Shown here in pieces: positions 35,245 to 42,574 of a stretch of 64,000 bases of DNA. The stretch lies in assembly GCA_029259815.1 (NCBI GenBank), contig JAJDEJ010000088.1, positions 1 to 64,000 of the forward strand, in the 5' to 3' direction. A program made the translations under genes and the position numbers. This DNA is from Planctomycetaceae bacterium. GTDB lineage: Bacteria; Planctomycetota; Planctomycetia; Planctomycetales; Planctomycetaceae. The notes under the pieces were generated by a model. It ran no database searches, was not told the DNA's origin, and saw nothing but the letters and a program-made list of their open reading frames with translations. Every line of letters starts with the position of its first letter. The first letter of the stretch is position 1.

Positions 35245-38019
35245 ATGCCTGTGACCTCACCCCCGCCGACTGTTGATTCGCTGACCGACCGGGAGTTAGT
35301 TGCCCGATATGTCAGCCTCCGAGATGAGATCGCATTCGCGGCGTTGGTCCGGCGGCATTCTTCGCTCGTTTTGGGAATTTGTCACAGAGTCCTCGGACAT
35401 CGACAGGACGTGGAGGACGCGTTTCAGGCGACTTTCCTCGTGCTGGCCCGCGATGCCCACCGGGTTCGCAAGCGGGAATCGCTCGCAAGTTGGCTGCACG
35501 GCGTGGCTTACCGCACGTCACTCAGAGCAGCCGAGGGCCGGCACCGACGCATCCGTCTGCTGCAAGACGTCACCATGATCGAAGACACCACCCTCGCCGA
35601 CGTCGAACACCGCCACCAGCGGCAACTCCTCGACGAAGAGCTGGAGGCCCTGCCGGAGAAATTCCGCGACCCTCTGATCCTGCACTACCTCGAAGGCCAG
35701 ACTGCCAAGGAGGTCGCCCAGACGCTGAAGCTGTCCACCTCGACGGTCGAAGGCCGTCTGAAGCGCGGCCGCAAGGAACTGCACCTGCGTCTGGTCCGCC
35801 GCGGCCTCGGCCTCTCGATCGCCGTCGCCGCCCTGTCCGTCACACCCCAACTGGTGACCGCCGCCGAAGCCCCCGCGCTCGTCGGCAGCACGATCCACGC
35901 GGGCCTGTCCTACACGGCCGGCGACCCCGCCGGCCCCCTGTTCACCCACGAAGCCGCCCGCCTCGCGACCCAGGAGACCCTCGCCATGACGCTGACCACC
36001 ACAACCGCCACCGTGACCGCCCTGCTGATCGTCCCCGTCGCTCTCGCGCTGTCTGGACACGATGAACCCGGAACGCCATCGGCGGACGCCATCAACACTG
36101 CGGTACAACAGCTGCCGCTTAATGTGGCAGCCAATCCATCGACTAAGCCAGTGCAGCTCAGTGACGCCAACGATTGGAGCTCAAGTGATGATGAGTATTG
36201 GCAACTGACTCAAGGGTTACGAGCTCGCTTGCTCATCGAGAGGAAGAATGAGTCAGGAGGAATAGATACAACCGCCTCGATTGACGTCACACCAAGGATT
36301 CTAGGGGTAGCAGCGGAGAGACCTCTGGCCGAGTTAGATCAAAGAACAGAGCTCGAATTCGTCGACACGCCGTTGCAGAACGCGCTCAAGTATATCGGAC
36401 AACTTCACAATGTGACCATTCATTTGCACAAGCAAGGTCTGGAGAAGGCCGGCGTTCCCCTGGATGCACCGATTACGGCAACAATGAAGGGTTTGAAGCT
36501 CCGGGACGCGTTATCTCAGATTCTGGAGCCTCTGAACCTGCGCACGGTTTTGGACAATCAGTCCCTAGTGGTGACTGCAAAGTTTGAAGACGATCGTGAT
36601 GTTTCATCGATCGAAGCATCAGATGACGTATCAGGACTTAATGAGATACTAAGTAAGCAGACATCGCTGGAGTTCACCGAGTCTCGACTCTCGGAGGTCA
36701 TCCGGTACATTGCGAAAACTCATGGGGTCAACATCGTTACCGATACCTCCTCGTTGAGCGAAGTCGGCGTCGACAACAATACACCGATTACACTGAAACT
36801 GAACGTGAACGGGATCAAATTGGAGAGTGCGCTGGGTTTGATTCTCAAGCCATTGAAGTTGGGCTACTTGATCGATGAGAAAGAGAGTGTCATTAAAATC
36901 GCATCACAAGAGGATATTGCAGAACGACTTGAAGACGGGATTGACTTCAAAATTCGATCGGTGGACGGTTTGGTAGACCCTGTCGAGGTAGCCGATGAGG
37001 AGGAGACAGCGGAGGTTAATAACGGGCCATCAGCTCAGGAAGCAAGAATCCTGCAGAAGTTGGAGCAGGAGACACAGATGGAATATGTCGGCGTGCCACT
37101 GTCCGAAGTGTTCCAGCAACTCGGTGAGCAACACGACATGACGTTCATTATCCATGAGAACGAATTGTCAGACATTGGTGTTCCAAGTGATGAACCAATC
37201 AACATGAGGATCAAGGACGTCCGATTGCGGAGCGCCATGAAGCTGATGCTTGAGCCACTGACCATTGGGTTCCAGGTTAAGGACGATGTGGTTCACATTC
37301 GACCGCAGGCAAGCATCGCATCGGAGCAGTCAACTCCTGCGAAGACCACTGATGAGGAGACAACGGAACCGCAACTCGATCTTGGCGGGGGGATCGATGT
37401 CAAGGTCTTTCCAGTTACTGACTTGGTCGTAGAGATCCCCTCTGTCACTACGAATGGACGCGAACACCGCTCTTGGCACTTCAAGCGTCAGTCTGAGAAC
37501 GAGCAGCGGATTGAGCTAGAGTTGGATGCAGAGACTGAACTTGAATTCGTCGACACTCCGCTGAGTGAAGCGATCAACTACATCGCTCAGAATCACAACA
37601 TCACGATTCTCATCAATGATCAGGAACTGCAGGATGCCGGCGTGCCGACGGATGAGCCAGTCAATTTGATCATCAAAGGCGTCAAGTTGGAGACGGCTCT
37701 TAACATCATTCTGCGGCCATTGCAACTCGGCTACATGCTGCAGGATGAGGTGATGTACATCACGACGCAGGAGCACATTGATGCGCAATTCGAGTTGCGG
37801 GTCTACGACCTGCCAGAGATCGAGATGGATTCTGAAGAGCTGGTAAAACTCGTCGTCAAATCGATCCAAGGCAATTGGGAGGAGACGGGAGGCGATGGCA
37901 CGATTGTGCCGTTCGACGAAGGTCTCGCGATCCGGCAGACGCAGCCGGTGCATCGTGAGATTGAAGCCCTGTTCGAGCAACTGGAGGCGCATACGGCGGC
38001 GGAGGGGGAGGACGAGTGA
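35245..38019 (+). CDS. ECF sigma factor fused to membrane segments and four STN-like modules
   Basis: A 924-residue protein. Sigma region 2 is at about 15-92 (LVRRHSSLVLGICHRVLGHRQDVEDAFQATFLVLA) and region 4 at about 131-181 (LPEKFRDPLILHYLEGQTAKEVAQTLKLSTSTVEGRLKRGRKEL). Two hydrophobic stretches follow (LGLSIAVAALSVTPQLVTAAEA and a Thr-rich TATVTALLIVPVALAL near 255-272). The rest contains four copies of an approximately 80-residue module starting near residues 368, 473, 610 and 764, each with 'LEFVDTPLxxALxYIxxxHNxxI', 'GVPxDxPI' and 'LxxALxxILxPLxLGY', which resembles the secretin/TonB short N-terminal (STN) fold. ATG 35245 is preferred to TTG 35221. Membrane-anchored regulation of a sigma factor by a periplasmic sensor is inferred. 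Confidence 0.85.
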   Translation: MPVTSPPPTVDSLTDRELVARYVSLRDEIAFAALVRRHSSLVLGICHRVLGHRQDVEDAFQATFLVLARDAHRVRKRESLASWLHGVAYRTSLRAAEGRHRRIRLLQDVTMIEDTTLADVEHRHQRQLLDEELEALPEKFRDPLILHYLEGQTAKEVAQTLKLSTSTVEGRLKRGRKELHLRLVRRGLGLSIAVAALSVTPQLVTAAEAPALVGSTIHAGLSYTAGDPAGPLFTHEAARLATQETLAMTLTTTTATVTALLIVPVALALSGHDEPGTPSADAINTAVQQLPLNVAANPSTKPVQLSDANDWSSSDDEYWQLTQGLRARLLIERKNESGGIDTTASIDVTPRILGVAAERPLAELDQRTELEFVDTPLQNALKYIGQLHNVTIHLHKQGLEKAGVPLDAPITATMKGLKLRDALSQILEPLNLRTVLDNQSLVVTAKFEDDRDVSSIEASDDVSGLNEILSKQTSLEFTESRLSEVIRYIAKTHGVNIVTDTSSLSEVGVDNNTPITLKLNVNGIKLESALGLILKPLKLGYLIDEKESVIKIASQEDIAERLEDGIDFKIRSVDGLVDPVEVADEEETAEVNNGPSAQEARILQKLEQETQMEYVGVPLSEVFQQLGEQHDMTFIIHENELSDIGVPSDEPINMRIKDVRLRSAMKLMLEPLTIGFQVKDDVVHIRPQASIASEQSTPAKTTDEETTEPQLDLGGGIDVKVFPVTDLVVEIPSVTTNGREHRSWHFKRQSENEQRIELELDAETELEFVDTPLSEAINYIAQNHNITILINDQELQDAGVPTDEPVNLIIKGVKLETALNIILRPLQLGYMLQDEVMYITTQEHIDAQFELRVYDLPEIEMDSEELVKLVVKSIQGNWEETGGDGTIVPFDEGLAIRQTQPVHREIEALFEQLEAHTAAEGEDE

Positions 38020-38021
38020 CG

Positions 38022-38077
38022 ATTTCAGATTTCAGATTTCAGATTTCAGATTTCAGATTTCAGATTTCAGATTTGAA
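38022..38077. repeat. Tandem heptamer array (ATTTCAG)n
   Basis: Seven exact copies of ATTTCAG run from 38022 to 38070, followed by a degenerate ATTTGAA copy. It begins three bases after the stop codon of the sigma-factor gene. Degenerate patches of the same family occur at 38516-38540, 38819-38856 and 39220-39284, in both orientations. Confidence 0.9.
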
Positions 38078-38140
38078 ATATGAGATCTCAGAGATCAAAT
38101 TTCAGACGTCAGATTTCGGATCGTCGCACAACAGCGGGGC

Positions 38141-38210
38141 GTAGCTGGATTCGCAAGAATTCAGCCGGATGATGACTCCATTGAATCTGAACTCTTGCGA
38201 GTCCAGCTAC
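38141..38210. repeat. Long hairpin: 24-base inverted repeat
   Basis: Arms at 38141-38164 and 38187-38210 are inverted copies matching at 22 of 24 positions (left arm begins GTAGCTGGATTCGCAAGAAT) around a 22-base loop. The two mismatches are both G-T-type wobble-compatible changes in RNA, so the transcript could form a near-continuous stem. It may be a MITE, or a mobile or structural RNA element. Confidence 0.7.
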
Positions 38211-38515
38211 GGCGAGCGCTCGAAATCGTCACTGGTCAGTCGAGTTTTGAGAGTGTTTCGAGCGAAGGAAAAAAATGGACTGGCCAGTCCAAACATCGAA
38301 GGTTCGCCCGCCTGCTGGGGCTGTTCGACCAATCCCGGCAACTCGCAAGTGATTGCAATCGGTTCCCGGTCGCTGTCGAATCATGCGACCGGGTGGCCAA
38401 CGAGTTGACGAAATGACCTTGAGTATCATGCGACGACAAGGCCTGACAACAGGAAGGTGTCCCTTCAAACATCTACGTAGCGGTTGCGCGGAGAGACTGT
38501 GAGGGGCGAAGTGAA

Positions 38516-38540
38516 GATTTGAGATTTGAGATTTCAAATC
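38516..38540. repeat. Degenerate ATTTSAG heptamer patch
   Basis: GATTTGAGATTTGAGATTTC at 38516 onward, ending in CAAATC, is a short member of the heptamer family; its first and last parts are mutually complementary. Confidence 0.6.
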
Positions 38541-38580
38541 TACGAGGGCAGATTGCAAGGTGGTGCTTTCCGCGAGTGGA

Positions 38581-39156
38581 TCAGTCGGTTGCCTCGTCAT
38601 CTCGTCGCTGCTGCTCCTCGCGTTGTTCTTGCAGCCGCCGTTCCTGCTGGGCTTCGACGGCTTGGCGATTCTTCTCCCAGAAGGCTTCGGCCTGTTTGCG
38701 GCCGTGATAGGCTTGCTTGTTCTGGTCGGTGAGGTGGCGGGGGCCTTTGATGTCGCTGTTTTGGAGGGAGTTGGCCCAGCCGTGGATTTGGCGGGAGACG
38801 GACTCACATTGCGAGATGAGATTTGAAATTTGAGATCTCAGATCTGAAATTTCAGAGGAGGTTTTCGGTGACTGTCTGGGAAGGCTGGCGATGGACCTTC
38901 CCAGATAGTGCAGCATCGAGCGGACTTCGCCGGCGGAGCCACGGGCGATGTAGAGGAACATCAACAGCTCGTTGGTGGTGCCGCGTTCGAAGCCTTCGGC
39001 GATGTTGTTGCTGATCGAGAGGGACGCGCGGTCGATCTGGTCGATCCAGTTGCGGCGACGGTGGACCTGAGCGTGTTGGCAGAGGGTGTCGACGTCGAGT
39101 TTGAGAGTGATCGCGGCTTGCCAGACGGGGAGGTCCTCGAAGCGCGAGTACTTCAT
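38581..39156 (-). CDS. Four-helix bundle protein (23S rRNA intervening-sequence protein family) with repeat-derived extension
   Basis: A 191-residue protein. Residues 1-105 are the IVP/four-helix bundle family: MKYSRFEDLPVWQAAITL at the start, IDQIDRASLSISNNIAEGFERGTTNELLMFLYIARGSAGEVRSMLHYL, all hallmark segments of this short protein, whose function is unknown outside rRNA intervening sequences. Normal members end near residue 120. Here the heptamer DNA repeat (38819-38856) is read in frame as SSEISDLRSQISNLISQ, and a charged, Gln/Arg/Glu-rich tail follows (EAQQERRLQEQREEQQRRDDEATD). The start ATG is at 39156. There is no obvious ribosome site. No rRNA gene is nearby. Confidence 0.8.
   Translation of the reverse strand: MKYSRFEDLPVWQAAITLKLDVDTLCQHAQVHRRRNWIDQIDRASLSISNNIAEGFERGTTNELLMFLYIARGSAGEVRSMLHYLGRSIASLPRQSPKTSSEISDLRSQISNLISQCESVSRQIHGWANSLQNSDIKGPRHLTDQNKQAYHGRKQAEAFWEKNRQAVEAQQERRLQEQREEQQRRDDEATD
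38819..38856. repeat. Heptamer-family repeat inside the IVP gene
   Basis: The segment is nearly self-complementary around GAGATCTCAGATC and is built from ATTTGA/CTGAAAT units. It lies inside the four-helix bundle gene and keeps its frame open (38 bases within an uninterrupted coding frame). Confidence 0.7.
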
Positions 39157-39219
39157 GAGGGAGATCCGATTGTCACACGTGAAAGTGGGGAATCACAGAA
39201 GTGCAGTGTGCCCGGTGCG

Positions 39220-39284
39220 ATCTGAGATTACAAATCTGAAATATCAAATTTGAGATCTGCGATTTAAGATTTCCAATTTCCGTT
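39220..39284. repeat. Heptamer-family repeat upstream of the redoxin gene
   Basis: Degenerate units (ATCTGAGATTACAAATCTGA and following AT-rich copies such as AAATTTGAGATCTG) form a fourth member of the family, between the divergent IVP and redoxin genes. Confidence 0.65.
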
Positions 39285-39374
39285 ATGGGATCGTGATCGC
39301 TTGACACTCCGTTCCCTCCCGGCGAATGTGGACGCTGAAGACCTCGCTGTGACCATTTCTCGTTGGAGACTGAG

Positions 39375-39929
39375 ATGACACGTCTGCTGAGTGTTGCTGC
39401 CTGTGTGTTGTTGGTGCCCGGTTTGTTGGTCGCGGCGGAGGGGCCACCTGCGGAGGGGGACACGGTGAGTGACTTCGAATTGCCCGTGCTCGATGGTGAG
39501 ACGGTCAAGCTGTCGGATCTGACACAGGAGGGGCCGGCGGTCGTGGTCGTGCTGCGGGGGTTTCCGGGATATCAGTGCCCGTTGTGCCGGGTGCAGGCGG
39601 CTGGGTTCGGAAAGAGCGCGAAGAAGTTTGCGGATGCCGGGGCGAAGGTGCTGATGATCTATCCGGGTGACGTGGATGATCTCGCAGCGAAGGCGAAGCA
39701 GTTTCTGGGAGGGCAGAAGGTGCCGGACGGGTTTACGTTTGCACTCGATCCCGGCTACACATTCATCAATGCGTGGAACTTGCGATGGGACGCAGAGAGA
39801 GAGACTGCCTATCCGTCAACGTTCATCATCGATCAGGACTTGACGGTCGAGTGGGCCAAGGTGAGCGAAGGGCACGGCGGACGGTCGAAGCCGAATGAGG
39901 TGCTGAAGGCGTTGGCGGACGGCGAATAA
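39375..39929 (+). CDS. Exported redoxin/peroxiredoxin-like protein
   Basis: A 184-residue thioredoxin-fold protein of the AhpC/TSA-redoxin group with signal peptide MTRLLSVAACVLLVPGLLVAAEG. The fold starts EGDTVSDFELPVLDGETVKLSDL, and the active-site region is FPGYQCPLCRVQAAGF with Cys68 and Cys71, a CxxC pair in place of the usual peroxidatic TPxCT. It probably reduces peroxides or disulfides in the periplasm. ATG 39375 carries the same TTGGAGACTGAG leader as fabI, so the upstream in-frame ATG (39363) is rejected. It is a monocistron by appearance; the next gene is about 107 bases away. Confidence 0.85.
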   Translation: MTRLLSVAACVLLVPGLLVAAEGPPAEGDTVSDFELPVLDGETVKLSDLTQEGPAVVVVLRGFPGYQCPLCRVQAAGFGKSAKKFADAGAKVLMIYPGDVDDLAAKAKQFLGGQKVPDGFTFALDPGYTFINAWNLRWDAERETAYPSTFIIDQDLTVEWAKVSEGHGGRSKPNEVLKALADGE

Positions 39930-40036
39930 ACCTGGTCGTCTCCCTCGACGAAGGCTGAGCCGTCGTTGTGGCATCGTCGAGACGCAGCTCTTACACTGGC
40001 GGTGTTCGGCTCCTCACTGATGGCACCCAGGCTGCG

Positions 40037-41233
40037 ATGACTGAGCGTCCTGTTCCGCCTCCGCTTTCGCAACAGGTTGATGCTGAGCTTGCGCCGAGGG
40101 ATCAACTCGAAATCCTGGGTTACACCGACATCGCCGGGCAGACGGTGAGCGAAGGACGCGGTCGCATCTTTCCCTGTGGTGAGTGCGGGGCCGACCTCAA
40201 GTTCAATATTGGCGAGCAGAAGCTGAGGTGTCCGTTCTGTGGAGCGGTGCAAGACCTCGATCATCGCGACGAGGCTGAGATTCACGAGCAGGACTTTCAT
40301 GCGATGCTCGACCGCCTGGAGCGGATGCATGAGGACGGTCAAACCGAAGAGATTGGCGAAAGCGAGGTGAGGTGCGAGTCGTGCGGCGGCACGGTCGTCT
40401 TCAACGGAACCTTGACCAGCAGCGAGTGCCCTTACTGCGCGTCACCCATTCAGCGGGAACGTGTGCACTCGGCAACCCATCGCATCCCCGTTGATGGCGT
40501 GCTGCCGTTTCTCATCGATCATGATCAGGCAGCGAAGAGCCTGGCGGACTGGGTGAAGTCACGCTGGTTTGCTCCCAACGAGTTCCTCAAACGGGGAGTT
40601 GAAGGGAAGTTCAACGGGGTCTATCTCCCCTACTGGACATACGACACGCTGACCTATTCGGTCTATCAGGGAGAACGTGGAGAGAACTACACAGTGACCG
40701 TGGGGTCCGGGAAGAATCGACGAACGGAGACTCGGACTCGCTGGTATCCGGCCTCGGGTGAGTTTCAACGGTTCTTCGATGATGTGCTGGTCATCGGTTC
40801 TCAGGGGTTGCCCGAAAAGTTTCTCTCTGCTCTCGAACCGTGGCCGTTGTCCAAGTGCATCCCCTTCACCCAACAGGTGCTGGCCGGTTTCCTCGCTCGT
40901 ACCTATGACGTCCCGTTAGAGGCCGGGTTTGGAGAAGCCAAGGGACGCATCGACTCTGCGCTGCACACCGAGACGTGCCGTCGTATCGGCGGTGACCGTC
41001 AGCGGGTGCATTCGATCAACAGCACGTACGACGCGATCACGTTCAAGCATCTGCTGCTGCCCGTGTGGATGATGGCGTATCGCTATCAAGGCAAGCCCTA
41101 CCGCGTGTTCGTCAACGCGGGCTCCGGCGAGGTGCAGGGTGAGCGACCCTACAGTCCGTGGAAGATCGGCTTCGCAGTTGTGTGTGGTACGATCGCGGCA
41201 CTGGTCGCCGGGCTCTTCTTTTCACAGCAATGA
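40037..41233 (+). CDS. Zinc-ribbon, C-terminally membrane-anchored protein
   Basis: A 398-residue protein. Two zinc ribbons are visible: FPCGECGADLKFNIGEQKLRCPFCG (about residues 45-70) and VRCESCGGTVVFNGTLTSSECPYC (about 113-137), each with paired CxxC. The central domain (LPYWTYDTLTYSVYQGERGE..., residues about 195-370) is of the type found in many bacterial 'zinc ribbon' membrane proteins of unknown function, and a single transmembrane helix ends the protein (IGFAVVCGTIAALVAGLFF). ATG 40037 is preferred to a GTG at 39968 because the extension is unrelated low-quality sequence. It is convergent with the DUF4392 gene (68-base gap). Confidence 0.7.
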   Translation: MTERPVPPPLSQQVDAELAPRDQLEILGYTDIAGQTVSEGRGRIFPCGECGADLKFNIGEQKLRCPFCGAVQDLDHRDEAEIHEQDFHAMLDRLERMHEDGQTEEIGESEVRCESCGGTVVFNGTLTSSECPYCASPIQRERVHSATHRIPVDGVLPFLIDHDQAAKSLADWVKSRWFAPNEFLKRGVEGKFNGVYLPYWTYDTLTYSVYQGERGENYTVTVGSGKNRRTETRTRWYPASGEFQRFFDDVLVIGSQGLPEKFLSALEPWPLSKCIPFTQQVLAGFLARTYDVPLEAGFGEAKGRIDSALHTETCRRIGGDRQRVHSINSTYDAITFKHLLLPVWMMAYRYQGKPYRVFVNAGSGEVQGERPYSPWKIGFAVVCGTIAALVAGLFFSQQ

Positions 41234-41301
41234 GGATTGATTCTGGGAGATCGGCGTTCCTGTGGACCTTCAGATCGGACCTCTCTCGACGATGTGCCTC
41301 T

Positions 41302-42225
41302 TCATGTGTCCAAGGCGAGTTCTCGTCGGATGAGTTCCCAAGGTTGGATGTATGTCGCGAAGGGGAGGCCGTCGATGGTGGGTTCGGCGAGGAGGGTGCA
41401 TCCGTCGATGGCGGGGCCGGCGGTGACCATGTGCTCCAGTGCGTGCTGAATGCGGGGAGAGGTCCATGGCTTCAACGGATTGATGTCACCCAGTTGCAGG
41501 GAATACGCTGTGGCGAGGGCCATGGCTCCCCAGTCACTCACGCCAGCGAGGATGGTCCAGTCGGTGCAGGTACGGCAGGCGTTGGGTGGGGGCAAGACGA
41601 TCTGAGTTGCGTCGTTCCAGAAGGTGCCCATGCCGATTTCGTTTCCCCCATCACCAATGCCAATCGTGTGGACATGGGGCGGGCATTCTTCAAACAGCCG
41701 ATACAGATCGGCTGACCACTCATCAATGGAGTGTCCACGCATGTTGCGGCAGCTGGCTTCGTCCGGTGCCTCATGTAAACAGGGGCCGACTCGTTCGACT
41801 GAGATCAGGTGTGTGAGTGATCGCCCGGGATCACTTCGCCAGAGATCCTCTCGCCAGACACGTGACAAATTGGGGCTAATGGGACACACAAGTAACTCCA
41901 GGTCGACCCCGCACACAGCCATTGCCGTCCGGATGACGGACGCACAAGACTCATCGGTGATGATGCGAGTTCTCATTCCGGCCTGATTCAGAACATCTGC
42001 CAGCAGCGTCGCTCCGAGGGGGCCGTCTGTTTCAGCAGCAGGCACAGTGGCGTCCGGCACGAAAAAGCCGGTCACAATTGCGACACTCTTTGCCTGTGTT
42101 GCCAACTCGTCTGATGCAGCAGAGAGATGGTCAGCACATGGCATCGCTTCGGTCTCCTGCTGCGAGAGAAGTCCTCGGCCAGCCGGATCGCGGCGAATCC
42201 AGGAATCAATGTCTGAGGGTCGCAT
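41302..42225 (-). CDS. DUF4392 / D-glutamate cyclase-like protein
   Basis: A 307-residue protein matching the C-terminal domain of mammalian DGLUCY (D-glutamate cyclase), DUF4392. Recognisable segments are VAIVTGFFVPDATVPAAETDGPLGATLLADVL (about 45-78), ISVERVGPCLHEAPDE..CRNMRG, and THTIGIGDGGNEIGMGTFW, the family's glycine-rich signature. The enzyme converts D-glutamate to 5-oxo-D-proline; activity of bacterial stand-alone copies is inferred. No signal peptide. It is on the opposite strand to its neighbours and may form its own unit; a GTG/ATG choice is not an issue since ATG 42225 begins a continuous fold. Confidence 0.82.
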   Translation of the reverse strand: MRPSDIDSWIRRDPAGRGLLSQQETEAMPCADHLSAASDELATQAKSVAIVTGFFVPDATVPAAETDGPLGATLLADVLNQAGMRTRIITDESCASVIRTAMAVCGVDLELLVCPISPNLSRVWREDLWRSDPGRSLTHLISVERVGPCLHEAPDEASCRNMRGHSIDEWSADLYRLFEECPPHVHTIGIGDGGNEIGMGTFWNDATQIVLPPPNACRTCTDWTILAGVSDWGAMALATAYSLQLGDINPLKPWTSPRIQHALEHMVTAGPAIDGCTLLAEPTIDGLPFATYIQPWELIRRELALDT

Positions 42226-42574
42226 AGGAGGGGGTTTGTGGCACGCGGTGCCGATCCGTTGGGGGTTCGCATGTTCAAGCCGGTGTGATTGCGATCATTG
42301 CATGCCAGCCGAATGATTGTCCATGCGGATGGCTGATGGACCGCCCCTGACGAGTCGAACTGACGTTGCCCAATTCAATTCCCAGCGTTGAGAACAGCGG
42401 TTGGCGGCACTTCCAGCTTGTGAGAAATCATCTCGCGTTTCTGTTCTGGAGGTTGCGAGTCGAAATTGAAAGTGCCATCATTCCCCAGACTCATCCCCGG
42501 CTTCGGGGTTTGATGCGCTTTCACGTCTCGCGTCACTCTCCGCACTCTCAGTGCGGGTCGACTCGCAATACACT
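42226..42574. promoter_or_regulatory. Divergent 349-base spacer before the respiratory cluster
   Basis: It must contain the promoter of the Rieske-to-oxidase cluster. Two small hairpins can be seen: CCCCG-GCTT-CGGGG at 42497-42510 followed by TTT, and CGCAC-TCTCA-GTGCG at 42541-42555, just before the start codon of the Rieske gene. No clear -35/-10 pair was identified. Confidence 0.4.

Larger units (their letters stand above)
38020..38580. other. 561-base repeat-rich intergenic region
   Basis: No supportable gene was found here. It contains the ATTTCAG heptamer array (38022-38077), a 24-base-stem hairpin (38141-38210) and a second heptamer-derived patch (38516-38540); the sequence between 38211 and 38515 shows no feature I can name. 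Open frames crossing it on both strands have no family resemblance and read through the repeats. Confidence 0.6.

Noticed and set aside
35379-36065. Arg/Pro-rich + strand frame overlapping the sigma factor
   Set aside because: It is a high-GC alternate frame over the sigma region with biased composition and no homology-like features.
38022-38077. CRISPR array
   Set aside because: The units are contiguous 7-base tandem copies with no spacers.
38229-38807. Minus-strand frame partly overlapping the IVP gene
   Set aside because: It reads through the repeat patches and has no family resemblance; the IVP frame is the coding one.
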